A DNA stretch of 64,000 nucleotides from Escherichia sp. E1V33 (GTDB taxonomy: Bacteria; Pseudomonadota; Gammaproteobacteria; Enterobacterales; Enterobacteriaceae), in the NCBI RefSeq assembly GCF_004211955.1, contig NZ_RHJI01000023.1:1-64000 (forward strand). Reading direction: 5' to 3'. The position numbers were made by a program, and so were the translations under genes. The notes beneath the pieces are model-generated. The model saw only the letters and a program-made list of their open reading frames with translations, did no database searches and was not told the DNA's origin. The stretch's first letter is position 1; each line of letters starts with the position of its first letter. Below are positions 38,476-50,104 of the stretch, one piece after another.

Positions 38476-38751
38476 ATGGCAGAAAAGTATGCATGGTGGG
38501 GATGGGGATGGGGATGGGGATGGGGATGGGAAAGTGTGAAAGAAAAGAAAACTGCTGCGCCGTTTGTCGTCACGTTTATCTTCTTACTGGTTATGCAGGT
38601 CGTAGTGGGGGCACGCAAAGCTTTGCACTGGATTGCGAGGCTTTGTGCTTCTCTGGAGTGCGACAGGTTTGATGACAAAAAATTAGCGCAAGAAGACAAA
38701 AATCACCTTGCGCTAATGCTCTGTTACAGGTCACTAATACCATCTAAGTAG
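38476..38751 (+). CDS. Possible Trp-Gly-repeat membrane protein
   Basis: The 91-residue frame starts MAEKYAWWGWGWGWGWGW, followed by a basic turn and one hydrophobic helix (FVVTFIFLLVMQVVVG). The Trp-Gly tract comes from a hexanucleotide repeat. No clear ribosome site is seen, and the 3' third runs through the sib/tI hairpin and the P1 site of the att region, which must be conserved for other reasons. It could be chance. Confidence 0.3.
   Translation: MAEKYAWWGWGWGWGWGWESVKEKKTAAPFVVTFIFLLVMQVVVGARKALHWIARLCASLECDRFDDKKLAQEDKNHLALMLCYRSLIPSK
38497..38526 (+). repeat. (TGGGGA)5 G-rich hexanucleotide tract
   Basis: Five perfect TGGGGA units are followed by TGGGAA, giving six closely spaced G-runs on the + strand. 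Such a tract can form a G-quadruplex and is prone to slippage. Unit changes would keep any frame. Confidence 0.85.
38677..38716 (-). terminator. sib: sib/tI hairpin of the int transcript
   Basis: TTAGCGCAAG (38683-38692) / CTTGCGCTAA (38707-38716) is followed on the reverse strand by T6 (38677-38682). It equals the lambda element beyond attP that terminates the PI int message and, when read through, promotes RNase III decay (retroregulation). In the integrated state it is separated from int, at the other prophage end. Confidence 0.8.
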
Positions 38752-38877
38752 TTGATTCATAGTGACTGCATATGTTGTGTTTTACAGTATTATGTAGTCT
38801 GTTTTTTATGCAAAATCTAATTTAATATATTGATATTTATATCATTTTACGTTTCTCATTCAGCTTTTTTATACTAA
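38728..38877. other. attR: attR: lambda P arm and core joined to bacterial B' arm
   Basis: The common core GCTTTTTTATACTAA is at 38863-38877. To its left the P arm is essentially lambda's: Int arm sites P1 (AGGTCACTA, 38728-38736) and P2 (ATAGTGACTG, 38759-38768), the Xis region around 38771-38800 and the AT-rich IHF region. To its right is bacterial sequence running toward ybhB. This is POB', the bio-side end of a lambda-type prophage, and it predicts a lambda-class integrase outside the window. Base 38878 is G, where I recall C in K-12 attB. Confidence 0.93.
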
Positions 38878-38967
38878 GTTGAGCGAAACGGGAAGGTAAA
38901 AAGATAAAAAGTTGTTTTTAATACCTTTAAGTGATACCAGATGGCATTGCGCCATCTGGCAGAGTAA

Positions 38968-39444
38968 TTAACTAAACATCGCAGTAATCGAGGCGCTTGC
39001 CAGAGAATGGAAATGGACGTTAAAACCGACCATCGCACCGCTGGCACCTTCATCGACATCAATACGTTCTACATCCAGCGCGTGAACGGTAAAAATGTAG
39101 CGATGGGTTTCGCCTTTCGGCGGCGCGGCGCCACCGTATCCGGCTTTACCAAAATCGGTACGTGTCTGGAGCACGCCATCAGGGATTGCCACCAGACCAG
39201 AGCCAAACCCTTGCGGTAATACGCGGGTATCAGCGGGTAAATTAACAACTACCCAGTGCCACCAGCCGGAGCCAGTAGGCGCATCCGGGTCGTAGCAGGT
39301 GACAACAAAACTTTTCGTTCCCGCAGGAACATCATCCCACGCCAGATGCGGCGAAATATTATCGCCATCGTAACCCATGCCATTAAAGACATGACGATGT
39401 GGCAATTTATCGCCATCGCGCAGATCATTACTGATGAGTTTCAT
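38968..39444 (-). CDS. ybhB: YbhB, PEBP/RKIP-like protein
   Basis: 158 residues, as K-12 YbhB: a phosphatidylethanolamine-binding-protein fold with the ligand-site motif YDPDAPTGSGWWHWVV. Cytoplasmic; the physiological role is unclear. It is the first bacterial gene right of the prophage, transcribed toward attR, so its downstream context was changed by the insertion but its coding sequence was not. Confidence 0.95.
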   Translation of the reverse strand: MKLISNDLRDGDKLPHRHVFNGMGYDGDNISPHLAWDDVPAGTKSFVVTCYDPDAPTGSGWWHWVVVNLPADTRVLPQGFGSGLVAIPDGVLQTRTDFGKAGYGGAAPPKGETHRYIFTVHALDVERIDVDEGASGAMVGFNVHFHSLASASITAMFS

Positions 39445-39502
39445 GAACCCTCCTTTCTTGTTTGCAGAAAGTGTAGCCAGAAACCCTCACGCTGACTTCC
39501 CG

Positions 39503-40792
39503 TTATTGGCAAAAAAATGTTTCATCCTGTACCGCGCGGTTAACCGCTGCGGTCAGACGCTGCAACTGTTGCGGGAGAATAATATAGGGCGGCATCAGGT
39601 AAATCAGTTTGCCAAAAGGCCGGATCCAGACACCCTGTTCGACAAAGAATTTTTGCAGCGCCGCCATATTCACCGGACGAGTGGTTTCGACCACGCCAAT
39701 GGCCCCCAGCACGCGCACATCGGCAACCATCTCGGCGTCACGGGCGGGGGCAAGTTGCTCGCGCAGCTGTGCTTCAATAGCCGCTACCTGATGCTGCCAG
39801 TCGCCAGATTCGAGAATCGTCAGGCTGGCGTTTGCTGCTGCGCAGGCCAGCGGATTGCCCATAAAAGTTGGCCCATGCATAAAGCAGCCGGCTTCGCCGT
39901 TACTGATGGTTTCCGCAACCTCACGCGTGGTGAGCGTGGCGGAAAGGGTCATCGTGCCTCCGGTTAAGGCTTTACCGAGGCACAAAATGTCCGGCGAGAT
40001 TTCTGCATGTTCACAGGCAAACAGTTTGCTGGTACGACCAAATCCGGTGGCGATCTCGTCGGCAATCAGCAAGATACCTTCGCGATCGCACATTTTGCGG
40101 ATTCGTTTTAACCATTCCGGATGGTAGATGCGCATCCCGCCTGCGCCCTGGACAATCGGTTCAATGATCACCGCTGCGATTTCATGACGATGCGCCGCCA
40201 TCAGGCGGGCAAAGCCCACCATATCGCGCTCATCCCATTCGCCATCCATGCGGCTTTGCGGGGCTGGAGCAAACAAGTTTTCTGGCAGATAGCCTTTCCA
40301 CAAGCTGTGCATTGAGTTGTCCGGATCGCACACCGACATCGCGCCAAAGGTATCGCCATGATAACCATTGCGGAAGGTCAGAAAACGCTGGCGCGCTTCG
40401 CCTTTGGCTTGCCAGTACTGCAACGCCATTTTCATCGCCACTTCCACCGCTACGGAACCGGAGTCCGCGAGAAAAACGCATTCCAGCGGTTGCGGCGTCA
40501 TTGCCACCAGTTTGCGGCACAGCTCAATGGCTGGCGCATGGGTGATACCGCCAAACATCACATGCGACATGGCATCAATTTGCGACTTCATCGCCGCATT
40601 AAGCTGCGGGTGATTGTAACCGTGGATCGCCGCCCACCAGGATGACATACCGTCAACCAGGCGTCTGCCGTCAGACAAAATTAGCTCGCAACCTTCAGCG
40701 CTCGCCACCGGATAAACCGGTAGCGGGGAGGTCATGGATGTGTATGGGTGCCAGATATGGCGTTGGTCAAAGGCAAGATCGTCCGTTGTCAT
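39503..40792 (-). CDS. bioA: DAPA aminotransferase BioA
   Basis: 429 residues from ATG 40792; the frame continues upstream, but this start matches K-12 BioA and lies beside the bio operator. It is a PLP-dependent aminotransferase converting KAPA to DAPA with S-adenosylmethionine as amino donor. The PLP lysine is in [13 protein letters not shown] and the cofactor aspartate in [13 protein letters not shown]. It is transcribed divergently from bioBFCD. Confidence 0.97.
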   Translation of the reverse strand: MTTDDLAFDQRHIWHPYTSMTSPLPVYPVASAEGCELILSDGRRLVDGMSSWWAAIHGYNHPQLNAAMKSQIDAMSHVMFGGITHAPAIELCRKLVAMTPQPLECVFLADSGSVAVEVAMKMALQYWQAKGEARQRFLTFRNGYHGDTFGAMSVCDPDNSMHSLWKGYLPENLFAPAPQSRMDGEWDERDMVGFARLMAAHRHEIAAVIIEPIVQGAGGMRIYHPEWLKRIRKMCDREGILLIADEIATGFGRTSKLFACEHAEISPDILCLGKALTGGTMTLSATLTTREVAETISNGEAGCFMHGPTFMGNPLACAAANASLTILESGDWQHQVAAIEAQLREQLAPARDAEMVADVRVLGAIGVVETTRPVNMAALQKFFVEQGVWIRPFGKLIYLMPPYIILPQQLQRLTAAVNRAVQDETFFCQ

Positions 40793-40796
40793 AATC

Positions 40797-40836
40797 GACT
40801 TGTAAACCAAATTGAAAAGATTTAGGTTTACAAGTC
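40797..40836. promoter_or_regulatory. bioO: BirA operator between bioA and bioBFCD
   Basis: A 40-base imperfect palindrome with outer arms GACTTGTAAACC and GGTTTACAAGTC. Biotinyl-AMP-loaded BirA dimers bind here and repress both the leftward bioA and rightward bioBFCD promoters, which overlap the site. Confidence 0.95.
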
Positions 40837-40878
40837 TACACCGAATTAACAACAAAAAACACGTTTTGGAGAAGCCCC

Positions 40879-41919
40879 ATGGCTCACCGCCCACGCTGGA
40901 CATTGTCGCAAGTCACAGAATTATTTGAAAAACCGTTGCTGGATCTGCTGTTTGAAGCGCAGCAGGTGCATCGTCAGCATTTCGATCCTCGTCAGGTACA
41001 GGTCAGCACTTTGCTGTCGATTAAAACCGGAGCTTGTCCGGAAGATTGCAAATACTGTCCGCAAAGCTCGCGCTATAAAACCGGACTGGAAGCCGAGCGG
41101 TTGATGGAAGTTGAACAGGTGCTGGAGTCGGCGCGCAAAGCGAAAGCGGCGGGATCGACGCGCTTCTGCATGGGCGCGGCGTGGAAGAATCCCCACGAAC
41201 GCGATATGCCGTACCTGGAACAAATGGTACAGGGAGTAAAAGCGATGGGCCTGGAGGCGTGTATGACGCTGGGCACGTTGAGTGAATCTCAGGCGCAGCG
41301 CCTTGCGAATGCCGGGCTGGATTACTACAACCACAACCTCGACACCTCGCCGGAGTTTTACGGCAATATCATCACCACGCGTACTTATCAGGAACGCCTT
41401 GATACCCTGGAAAAAGTGCGCGATGCCGGGATCAAAGTCTGTTCTGGTGGCATTGTGGGCTTAGGCGAAACGGTGAACGATCGCGCCGGATTATTGCTGC
41501 AACTGGCAAACCTGCCGACGCCGCCGGAAAGCGTACCAATCAACATGCTGGTGAAGGTGAAAGGCACGCCGCTGGCGGATAACGATGATGTCGATGCCTT
41601 TGATTTTATTCGCACCATTGCCGTAGCGCGGATCATGATGCCGACCTCTTACGTACGCCTTTCTGCCGGACGCGAGCAGATGAACGAACAGACTCAGGCA
41701 ATGTGCTTTATGGCTGGCGCAAACTCGATTTTCTACGGCTGCAAACTGCTGACTACGCCGAATCCGGAAGAAGATAAAGACCTGCAACTATTCCGCAAAC
41801 TGGGGCTGAATCCGCAGCAAACTGCCGTGCTGGCGGGCGATAACGAACAACAGCAGCGTCTGGAGCAGGCACTGATGACCCCGGACACTGACGAATATTA
41901 CAACGCGGCAGCACTATGA
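40879..41919 (+). CDS. bioB: Biotin synthase BioB
   Basis: 346 residues, as in K-12. Radical SAM enzyme that inserts sulphur into dethiobiotin. The [4Fe-4S] cysteines C53, C57 and C60 are in [14 protein letters not shown]; further cysteines for the [2Fe-2S] sulphur donor are present. First gene of bioBFCD, with GGAG at 40868-40871; it overlaps bioF (ATGA). Confidence 0.98.
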   Translation: MAHRPRWTLSQVTELFEKPLLDLLFEAQQVHRQHFDPRQVQVSTLLSIKTGACPEDCKYCPQSSRYKTGLEAERLMEVEQVLESARKAKAAGSTRFCMGAAWKNPHERDMPYLEQMVQGVKAMGLEACMTLGTLSESQAQRLANAGLDYYNHNLDTSPEFYGNIITTRTYQERLDTLEKVRDAGIKVCSGGIVGLGETVNDRAGLLLQLANLPTPPESVPINMLVKVKGTPLADNDDVDAFDFIRTIAVARIMMPTSYVRLSAGREQMNEQTQAMCFMAGANSIFYGCKLLTTPNPEEDKDLQLFRKLGLNPQQTAVLAGDNEQQQRLEQALMTPDTDEYYNAAAL

Positions 41920-43073
41920 GCTGGCAGGAGAAAATCAACGCGGCGCTCGATGCGCGGCGTGCTGCCAATGCCCGGCGTCGCCGTTATCCGGTGGCGCAAG
42001 GAGCCGGACGTTGGCTGGTGGCGGGTGATCGCCAGTATCTGAACTTTTCCAGTAACGATTATTTAGGTTTAAGCCATCATCCGCAAATTATCCGTGCCTG
42101 GCAGCAGGGCGCGGAACAATTTGGCGTCGGTAGCGGCGGCTCTGGGCATGTCAGCGGTTATAGCGTGGCACATCAGGCGCTGGAAGAAGAACTTGCCGAG
42201 TGGCTGGGCTATTCGCGGGCGCTGCTGTTTATCTCTGGTTTTGCTGCTAATCAGGCGGTCATTACTGCGATGATGGCGAAAGAGGACCGTATTGTCGCTG
42301 ACCGGCTTAGCCATGCCTCATTGCTGGAGGCTGCCAGTTTAAGCCCGTCGCAGCTTCGCCGTTTTGCTCATAACGATGTCACTCATCTGGCGCGACTGCT
42401 TGCTTCCCCCTGTCCGGGGCAGCAACTGGTGGTGACGGAAGGCGTGTTTAGCATGGATGGCGATAGTGCGCCACTGGCGGAAATCCAGCAGGTAACGAAA
42501 CAGCACAATGGCTGGTTGTTGGTCGATGATGCCCACGGCACGGGTGTTATCGGTGAACAGGGGCGCGGTAGCTGCTGGCTGCAAAAGGTAAAACCAGAAT
42601 TGCTGGTGGTGACTTTTGGCAAAGGATTTGGCGTCAGCGGGGCGGCGGTGCTTTGCTCCAGTACGGTGGCGGATTATCTACTGCAATTTGCCCGCCATCT
42701 TATCTACAGCACCAGTATGCCGCCCGCTCAGGCGCAGGCATTACGTGCATCGCTGGCGGTCATTCGCAGTGAAGAGGGGGACGCACGGCGCGAAAAACTG
42801 GCGGCGCTTATTACGCATTCTCGTGCCGGAGTACAGGGTTTGCCGTTTACTCTTGCAGATTCACATAGCGCCATTCAGCCACTAATCGTTGGTGATAACA
42901 GCCGTGCGTTACGACTGGCAGAAAAACTGCGCCAGCAAGGTTGCTGGGTAACGGCGATTCGCCCGCCAACTGTACCCGCTGGCACTGCACGACTGCGCCT
43001 GACGTTGACTGCGGCCCATGAAACACAGGATATCGACCGTCTGCTGGAGGTGCTGCATGGCAACGGTCAATAA
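41916..43073 (+). CDS. bioF: KAPA synthase BioF
   Basis: 385 residues; K-12 BioF has 384. PLP enzyme condensing pimeloyl-ACP and alanine to KAPA. The PLP lysine is in [12 protein letters not shown], and VDDAHGTG is the cofactor-binding segment. The extra residue arises because the overlap with bioC reads CAATAA where I recall TAA earlier in K-12, so the overlap is 17 bases. Confidence 0.97.
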   Translation: MSWQEKINAALDARRAANARRRRYPVAQGAGRWLVAGDRQYLNFSSNDYLGLSHHPQIIRAWQQGAEQFGVGSGGSGHVSGYSVAHQALEEELAEWLGYSRALLFISGFAANQAVITAMMAKEDRIVADRLSHASLLEAASLSPSQLRRFAHNDVTHLARLLASPCPGQQLVVTEGVFSMDGDSAPLAEIQQVTKQHNGWLLVDDAHGTGVIGEQGRGSCWLQKVKPELLVVTFGKGFGVSGAAVLCSSTVADYLLQFARHLIYSTSMPPAQAQALRASLAVIRSEEGDARREKLAALITHSRAGVQGLPFTLADSHSAIQPLIVGDNSRALRLAEKLRQQGCWVTAIRPPTVPAGTARLRLTLTAAHETQDIDRLLEVLHGNGQ

Positions 43074-43812
43074 ACAAGCCATTGCGGCGGCATTTGGTCG
43101 GGCTGCCTCACAGTATGAGCAACACGCAGCGTTACAGCGCCAGAGCGCCGATGCCTTGCTGGCAATGCTCCCGCAGCGTAAATACGCCCGTGTGCTGGAC
43201 GCTGGTTGTGGACCTGGCTGGATGAGCCGCCACTGGCGAGAACGTCACGCGCAGGTGACGGCCTTAGATCTCTCGCCGCCAATGCTTGTTCAGGCACGCC
43301 AGAAGGATGCCGCAGATTATTATCTGGCGGGAGATATCGAATCCCTGCCGTTAGCGACTGCGACGTTCGATCTTGCATGGAGCAATCTCGCGGTGCAGTG
43401 GTGCGGTAATTTATCCACGGCACTCCGCGAGCTTTATCGGGTGGTGCGCCCCGGAGGTGTGGTGGCGTTTACCACACTGGCGCAGGGATCGTTACCCGAA
43501 CTGCATCAGGCCTGGCTGGCGGTGGACGAGCGCTCGCATGTTAATCGCTTTTTACCGCCAGATGAAATCGAACAGTCGCTGAACGGCGTGCATTATCAAC
43601 ACCATATTCAGCCCATCACGCTGTGGTTTGATGATGCGCTCAGTGCCATGCGTTCGCTGAAAGGCATCGGTGCCACGCATCTTCATGAAGGGCGCGACCA
43701 GCGAATATTAACGCGTTCACAGTTGCAGCAACTGCAACTGGCCTGGCCGCAAAAACAGGGGCGATACCCTCTGACGTATCATCTTTTTTTGGGAGTGATT
43801 GTTCGTGAGTAA
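43057..43812 (+). CDS. bioC: Malonyl-ACP methyltransferase BioC
   Basis: ATG 43057 gives 251 residues, as in K-12. It methylates malonyl-ACP to start the disguised pimelate route. The SAM-binding motif is [11 protein letters not shown] (about 46-56). It overlaps bioF upstream and bioD (GTG 43805) by eight bases downstream. The in-frame ATG 43018 lies inside bioF. Confidence 0.97.
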   Translation: MATVNKQAIAAAFGRAASQYEQHAALQRQSADALLAMLPQRKYARVLDAGCGPGWMSRHWRERHAQVTALDLSPPMLVQARQKDAADYYLAGDIESLPLATATFDLAWSNLAVQWCGNLSTALRELYRVVRPGGVVAFTTLAQGSLPELHQAWLAVDERSHVNRFLPPDEIEQSLNGVHYQHHIQPITLWFDDALSAMRSLKGIGATHLHEGRDQRILTRSQLQQLQLAWPQKQGRYPLTYHLFLGVIVRE

Positions 43813-44485
43813 ACGCTATTTTGTCACAGGAACAGATACCGAAGTGGGTAAAACCGTCGCCAGTTGTGCGCTTTTACAGGCCGCGAAGACGGCAGGCTAC
43901 CGGACGGCAGGTTACAAACCGGTGGCCTCCGGCAGTGAAATAACTGCAGAAGGATTAAGTAATAGCGACGCGTTGGCGTTACAGCGCAACAGCAGCCTGC
44001 AGCTGGATTACGCAACGGTAAATCCTTACACCTTCGCAGAACCCACTTCGCCGCACATCATCAGCGCGCAAGAGGGCAGACCGATAGAATCATCGGTAAT
44101 GAGCTCCGGATTACGCGCGCTTGAACAACAGGCTGACTGGGTGTTAGTGGAAGGCGCTGGCGGCTGGTTTACGCCGCTTTCTGACACTTTCACTTTTGCG
44201 GATTGGGTAACACAAGAACAACTGCCAGTGATACTGGTTGTGGGCGTGAAACTCGGTTGTATTAATCACGCGATGCTGACCGCACAGGCAGTACAGCAAG
44301 CCGGACTTACCCTTGCAGGCTGGGTAGCGAACGATGTTACTCCACCGGGCAAACGTCACGCTGAATATATGGCTACGCTCAAGCAGATGATTTCCGCACC
44401 GCTGCTTGGGGAGATCCCGTGGCTTGATGAATCCCCTGAAAACGCGCTAACTGGAAAGTACCTCAATCTCACCGCATTGCTGTAG
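43805..44485 (+). CDS. bioD: Dethiobiotin synthetase BioD
   Basis: GTG 43805 gives 226 residues (K-12: 225; one extra near the C-terminus, [10 protein letters not shown]). ATP-dependent carboxylation and ring closure of DAPA. The P-loop is [12 protein letters not shown] (about 9-20) and the substrate lysine is in YKPVASGS. Last gene of the operon. Confidence 0.97.
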   Translation: MSKRYFVTGTDTEVGKTVASCALLQAAKTAGYRTAGYKPVASGSEITAEGLSNSDALALQRNSSLQLDYATVNPYTFAEPTSPHIISAQEGRPIESSVMSSGLRALEQQADWVLVEGAGGWFTPLSDTFTFADWVTQEQLPVILVVGVKLGCINHAMLTAQAVQQAGLTLAGWVANDVTPPGKRHAEYMATLKQMISAPLLGEIPWLDESPENALTGKYLNLTALL

Positions 44486-44493
44486 CAATATAT

Positions 44494-44545
44494 TTGGTTA
44501 AATTGCGAGCGAGATCGCGTCGTCTGCTGCCTGCAATTTAACCAA
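44494..44545 (+). terminator. Long inverted repeat after bioD
   Basis: A 13-base arm TTGGTTAAATTGC (44494-44506) is repeated inverted at 44533-44545, followed by an A/T-rich run. It is the likely end or stabiliser of the bio mRNA. Confidence 0.6.
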
Positions 44546-44641
44546 TTAAATTTTAAAAAAATCGAGAAAAAATATTTACTCCCACTATATGCGGTTAGTG
44601 TGGGAATTGCCCAGGCGGCAGGACATACGGGCTGCAGGCAG

Positions 44642-44664
44642 TTATCCACTATTCCTGTGGATAA
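44642..44664. promoter_or_regulatory. Pair of inverted DnaA boxes upstream of uvrB
   Basis: TTATCCACT (44642-44650) and TGTGGATAA (44656-44664, a perfect box on the other strand) face each other. DnaA control of a distal uvrB promoter is described in K-12; this is that region. The rest of 44546-45059 holds uvrB promoters and no gene. Confidence 0.75.
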
Positions 44665-44966
44665 CCATGTGCATTAGAGTTAGAAAACACGATACAAGCG
44701 AGAGAATACGCGGCTTGCACGCGAATTGACGCGAAAGAAGACTTAAGGGAATATTTGTTATTTTTCAATTGATTATATAAAAGCAATGGCAGTCATGAAA
44801 GTGACATCTCTTGCCATAAATCCGTCATCAGTCATCTTGACAATTGTTAAAAAAGCCGTTGCTTTGGGGATAACCCCACAAGCCTGGAGTTTTATCTCGT
44901 CACTGAGCAAATTATGCTCATGATTGACACCTTTGTTGACGCTGTAACAGAAATAATGTGGCGTGA

Positions 44967-44986
44967 AACTGTTTTTTTATCCAGTA
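44967..44986. promoter_or_regulatory. LexA box of uvrB
   Basis: AACTGTTTTTTTATCCAGTA fits the LexA consensus CTG-N10-CAG. It overlaps a promoter whose -10 TATAAT is at 44985-44990, so LexA blocks it until SOS induction. Confidence 0.9.
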
Positions 44987-45059
44987 TAATTTGTTGGCAT
45001 TATTAAACACGACGAGTAAAATTACATACCTGCCCGCCCACTCCTTCAGGTAGCGACTC

Positions 45060-47081
45060 ATGAGTAAACCGTTCAAACTGAATTCCGCTTTCAAACCTTC
45101 TGGCGATCAGCCTGAGGCAATTCGCCGCCTCGAAGAGGGGCTTGAAGATGGCCTGGCTCACCAGACTCTACTCGGCGTAACGGGCTCCGGGAAAACATTT
45201 ACCATCGCTAACGTCATCGCTGACCTTCAGCGCCCGACGATGGTGTTGGCGCCCAACAAAACGCTGGCGGCCCAGTTGTACGGCGAGATGAAAGAGTTTT
45301 TCCCGGAAAATGCGGTGGAGTACTTCGTCTCTTACTACGACTACTATCAGCCGGAAGCGTATGTGCCGAGTTCTGACACCTTCATTGAAAAAGATGCCTC
45401 GGTAAACGAACATATTGAACAGATGCGGCTTTCAGCGACCAAAGCTTTGCTGGAGCGGCGCGATGTGGTGGTGGTCGCCTCTGTTTCAGCCATCTACGGC
45501 CTGGGCGACCCTGACTTATATCTTAAGATGATGCTGCATCTGACGGTTGGCATGATTATCGATCAGCGCGCGATTCTGCGGCGCCTGGCGGAACTGCAAT
45601 ACACCCGCAACGACCAGGCGTTCCAGCGCGGGACTTTCCGTGTACGCGGGGAAGTGATTGATATTTTTCCGGCAGAGTCCGACGACGTTGCGCTACGCGT
45701 TGAATTGTTCGACGAAGAGGTAGAGCGGCTGTCGCTTTTCGACCCGTTAACCGGGCAGATTATCTCAACCATTCCCCGCTTTACCATCTACCCGAAAACA
45801 CACTACGTCACCCCGCGTGAACGTATTGTGCAGGCAATGGAAGAGATCAAAGAAGAGCTGGCCGATCGGCGCAAAGTGCTGCTGGCAAATAACAAGCTGC
45901 TGGAAGAACAACGCCTGACTCAGCGTACCCAGTTTGATCTGGAGATGATGAACGAGCTGGGTTATTGCTCAGGCATTGAAAACTATTCGCGCTTTCTCTC
46001 AGGTCGTGGACCCGGTGAGCCACCGCCGACGCTGTTTGATTACCTACCCGCCGATGGTCTGTTGGTGGTCGATGAGTCCCACGTGACTATTCCGCAAATT
46101 GGCGGCATGTATCGAGGCGACCGGGCGCGTAAAGAGACACTGGTGGAGTACGGCTTCCGCCTGCCCTCGGCGCTGGATAACCGTCCGCTAAAATTCGAAG
46201 AGTTCGAAGCATTAGCGCCGCAAACCATCTATGTTTCTGCGACGCCGGGTAATTACGAGCTGGAAAAATCCGGCGGCGATGTGGTGGATCAGGTCGTGCG
46301 TCCAACAGGGCTGCTGGACCCGATTATCGAAGTGCGCCCGGTAGCGACTCAGGTTGATGATCTTCTTTCAGAAATTCGCCTGCGGGCGGCAATTAACGAA
46401 CGCGTACTGGTCACGACGTTGACTAAGCGGATGGCGGAAGATCTCACCGAATATCTGGAAGAACACGGTGAACGCGTGCGTTATCTTCACTCGGATATCG
46501 ACACCGTCGAGCGTATGGAAATCATCCGCGACTTGCGCTTGGGCGAGTTTGATGTGCTGGTGGGGATCAACTTACTGCGCGAAGGTCTGGATATGCCGGA
46601 AGTTTCGCTGGTGGCGATCCTTGACGCCGACAAAGAAGGCTTCCTGCGTTCCGAACGTTCATTGATTCAGACTATTGGACGCGCGGCGCGTAACGTCAAC
46701 GGTAAAGCGATTCTCTACGGCGATAAGATTACCCCATCAATGGCGAAAGCGATTAGCGAAACTGAACGCCGCCGTGAGAAACAGCAGAAGTACAATGAAG
46801 AGCACGGTATTACGCCACAAGGGTTAAACAAGAAGGTGGTCGATATCCTGGCGCTGGGGCAGAACATTGCCAAAACCAAAGCGAAGGGCAGAGGGAAATC
46901 GCGCCCGATTGTCGAGCCGGATAATGTGCCGATGGATATGTCGCCTAAAGCGTTGCAGCAGAAAATCCATGAACTGGAAGGTCAGATGATGCAACACGCG
47001 CAAAATCTGGAGTTCGAAGAGGCGGCACAAATTCGTGACCAGCTGCATCAGTTGCGTGAGTTGTTTATTGCGGCTTCGTGA
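45060..47081 (+). CDS. uvrB: Excinuclease ABC subunit UvrB
   Basis: 673 residues, as in K-12. Damage-verifying helicase-like subunit of nucleotide excision repair. Walker A GVTGSGKT with K45; the beta-hairpin segment [12 protein letters not shown] (about 92-103) clamps the strand; VVDESHV is the DEAD-type motif; the UVR domain at the C-terminus ([16 protein letters not shown]) binds UvrC. SOS-regulated by the LexA box upstream. Confidence 0.98.
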   Translation: MSKPFKLNSAFKPSGDQPEAIRRLEEGLEDGLAHQTLLGVTGSGKTFTIANVIADLQRPTMVLAPNKTLAAQLYGEMKEFFPENAVEYFVSYYDYYQPEAYVPSSDTFIEKDASVNEHIEQMRLSATKALLERRDVVVVASVSAIYGLGDPDLYLKMMLHLTVGMIIDQRAILRRLAELQYTRNDQAFQRGTFRVRGEVIDIFPAESDDVALRVELFDEEVERLSLFDPLTGQIISTIPRFTIYPKTHYVTPRERIVQAMEEIKEELADRRKVLLANNKLLEEQRLTQRTQFDLEMMNELGYCSGIENYSRFLSGRGPGEPPPTLFDYLPADGLLVVDESHVTIPQIGGMYRGDRARKETLVEYGFRLPSALDNRPLKFEEFEALAPQTIYVSATPGNYELEKSGGDVVDQVVRPTGLLDPIIEVRPVATQVDDLLSEIRLRAAINERVLVTTLTKRMAEDLTEYLEEHGERVRYLHSDIDTVERMEIIRDLRLGEFDVLVGINLLREGLDMPEVSLVAILDADKEGFLRSERSLIQTIGRAARNVNGKAILYGDKITPSMAKAISETERRREKQQKYNEEHGITPQGLNKKVVDILALGQNIAKTKAKGRGKSRPIVEPDNVPMDMSPKALQQKIHELEGQMMQHAQNLEFEEAAQIRDQLHQLRELFIAAS

Positions 47082-47104
47082 CAGGATAGGGAAGAAGACA
47101 GATG

Positions 47105-47220
47105 ATAAACGCAAAACTGCCTGATGCGCTACGCTTATCAGGCCTACATTTTCTCCGTAATATATTGAATTTGCACGGTTTGTAGGCCGGATAAGGCGTT
47201 CACGCCGCATCCGGCATGAA
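47105..47220. repeat. BIME (paired REP sequences) after uvrB
   Basis: Two REP units in opposite orientation, GCCTGATGCGCTACGCTTAT (about 47119-47138) and GCCGGATAAGGCGTTCACGC (about 47185-47204), flank a spacer with TATATTGAATTTGCA. They lie between convergent uvrB and yvcK. The same BIME type follows rhlE. Confidence 0.9.
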
Positions 47221-47272
47221 CAACGTGTACTTTGTCTTCAATAGGAAGCCGGAATTTTCTTTCCGCTTCCCG

Positions 47273-48241
<969 letters not shown>

Positions 48242-48378
48242 TTAACCTGCCAATATAGGGGATACAACTCATGGTTTTCTACCTCCAAAGGACGATACCC
48301 GCTCTGCATCCCTGATGATGTATATCAAAGTAAAACCGCCATTTTCCCTTATTCTGTAGCGAAATAGGCCGATCATTA

Positions 48379-48402
48379 CGCTATATACATGATTACATAG
48401 CG
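48379..48402. promoter_or_regulatory. ModE-molybdate site upstream of moaA
   Basis: The palindrome CGCTATATA (48379-48387) / TACATAGCG (48394-48402) matches the ModE consensus. ModE-molybdate activates the moa operon. The surrounding gap 48182-48454 also contains the moaA and ybhK promoters. Confidence 0.75.
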
Positions 48403-48454
48403 AAAAGGGTGAATGGTAAAAATCTCATTTACGCGCTAGTATCGGCATAACCAC

Positions 48455-48562
48455 TAAACACTCTAGCCTCTGCACCTGGGTCAACAGATATGGTGCTTTG
48501 GCCGTGACAATGCTTTGAAAGGTTGCCACCAGGGCGAAGGAAGAAATGACTTCGCCTCCCGT
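48455..48562 (+). ncRNA. Moco riboswitch in the moaA leader
   Basis: The leader between CTCTAGCCTCTGCACCTGGG and GACTTCGCCTCCC has the known moaA Moco-RNA pattern: an outer CACCTGG/CCACCAGG pairing and a final hairpin GGCGAAG...CTTCGCC before the ribosome site. It is described as lowering moa expression when molybdenum cofactor is plentiful. Ends are approximate. Confidence 0.8.
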
Positions 48563-48578
48563 ATCTGGAAAGGTGTAC

Positions 48579-49568
48579 ATGGCTTCACAACTGACTGATG
48601 CATTTGCGCGTAAGTTTTATTACTTGCGCCTGTCGATTACCGATGTGTGTAACTTTCGTTGCACATATTGCCTGCCGGATGGCTACAAGCCGAGCGGTGT
48701 CACCAATAAAGGCTTTCTGACCGTCGATGAAATTCGCCGGGTTACGCGCGCCTTTGCCAGTTTGGGTACTGAAAAAGTCCGTCTGACAGGCGGTGAGCCG
48801 TCTTTACGCCGCGACTTTACTGATATCATCGCCGCTGTGCGGGAAAATGACGCAATCCGTCAGATTGCGGTCACCACCAATGGTTACCGTCTGGAACGCG
48901 ACGTGGCAAACTGGCGCGATGCCGGGCTGACAGGGATTAACGTCAGTGTTGATAGTCTCGACGCTCGCCAGTTTCATGCCATTACCGGCCAGGATAAATT
49001 CAATCAGGTCATGGCGGGCATCGATGCCGCATTTGAGGCTGGTTTTGAGAAGGTCAAAGTCAATACCGTGCTGATGCGTGATGTTAATCATCACCAGCTC
49101 GACACCTTTCTGAACTGGATCCAGCATCGCCCTATCCAGTTGCGTTTCATCGAACTGATGGAGACGGGCGAGGGCAGCGACCTCTTCCGTAAGCATCACA
49201 TCTCTGGTCAGGTTCTACGTGACGAGTTACTGCGTCGCGGCTGGATCCATCAATTGCGTCAACGTAGCGACGGTCCCGCGCAAGTCTTTTGTCATCCGGA
49301 TTACGCCGGAGAGATCGGCCTTATCATGCCGTATGAAAAAGACTTCTGCGCCACCTGCAACCGTCTGCGCGTCTCCTCCATTGGTAAACTCCATCTTTGC
49401 CTGTTTGGTGAAGGCGGCGTTAACCTGCGCGATCTGCTGGAAGACGATACCCAGCAACAGGCGCTGGAAGCGCGTATTTCAGCGGCGCTGCGGGAGAAGA
49501 AACAGACCCATTTCCTGCATCAAAACAACACCGGTATTACGCAAAACTTATCGTACATTGGCGGCTAA
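48579..49568 (+). CDS. moaA: GTP 3',8-cyclase MoaA
   Basis: ATG 48579 gives 329 residues, as in K-12. Radical SAM enzyme starting molybdopterin synthesis from GTP. The N-terminal cluster is in CNFRCTYC; the second cluster in CATCNRLR and HLC; the C-terminal Gly-Gly (YIGG) is conserved. First gene of moaABCDE. The in-frame ATG 48546 overlaps the riboswitch hairpin. Confidence 0.98.
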   Translation: MASQLTDAFARKFYYLRLSITDVCNFRCTYCLPDGYKPSGVTNKGFLTVDEIRRVTRAFASLGTEKVRLTGGEPSLRRDFTDIIAAVRENDAIRQIAVTTNGYRLERDVANWRDAGLTGINVSVDSLDARQFHAITGQDKFNQVMAGIDAAFEAGFEKVKVNTVLMRDVNHHQLDTFLNWIQHRPIQLRFIELMETGEGSDLFRKHHISGQVLRDELLRRGWIHQLRQRSDGPAQVFCHPDYAGEIGLIMPYEKDFCATCNRLRVSSIGKLHLCLFGEGGVNLRDLLEDDTQQQALEARISAALREKKQTHFLHQNNTGITQNLSYIGG

Positions 49569-49589
49569 AACGTCAAAAGGAGAGATCAG

Positions 49590-50102
49590 ATGAGTCAGGT
49601 AAGCACTGAATTTATCCCGACCCGTATTGCTATTCTTACGGTTTCTAATCGTCGCGGTGAAGAAGACGATACCTCGGGCCACTATCTGCGCGATTCGGCG
49701 CAGGAAGCAGGCCATCACGTTGTCGATAAAGCCATTGTCAAAGAAAACCGCTACGCCATCCGTGCTCAGGTTTCTGCGTGGATCGCCAGCGACGATGTAC
49801 AAGTGGTGTTGATTACTGGCGGCACTGGCCTGACCGAAGGCGATCAGGCACCTGAAGCGTTATTGCCGCTGTTCGACCGTGAAGTCGAAGGTTTTGGCGA
49901 AGTGTTCCGTATGCTGTCGTTTGAAGAGATTGGCACTGCAACGTTGCAATCCCGTGCGGTAGCGGGCGTCGCTAACAAGACGTTGATTTTCGCCATGCCG
50001 GGTTCAACCAAAGCGTGCCGCACCGCCTGGGAAAACATCATCGCGCCGCAGCTGGATGCCCGTACGCGTCCATGCAATTTCCATCCACATTTGAAGAAAT
50101 AA
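49590..50102 (+). CDS. moaB: MoaB, MogA-like protein
   Basis: 170 residues, as in K-12. MoCF-type fold with [13 protein letters not shown]. It resembles the MPT adenylyltransferase MogA, but in E. coli it is dispensable and its activity uncertain. It follows moaA by 21 bases with AGGAGAG. Confidence 0.95.
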
Positions 50103-50104
50103 GT

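Noticed and set aside
44356..44649. 97-codon reverse frame after bioD
   Set aside because: It lies across the bioD end and its terminator-like repeat; no homology or ribosome site.
47105..47220. BIME considered as a CRISPR-like array
   Set aside because: It has only two inverted REP units with standard REP consensus and no regular spacers.
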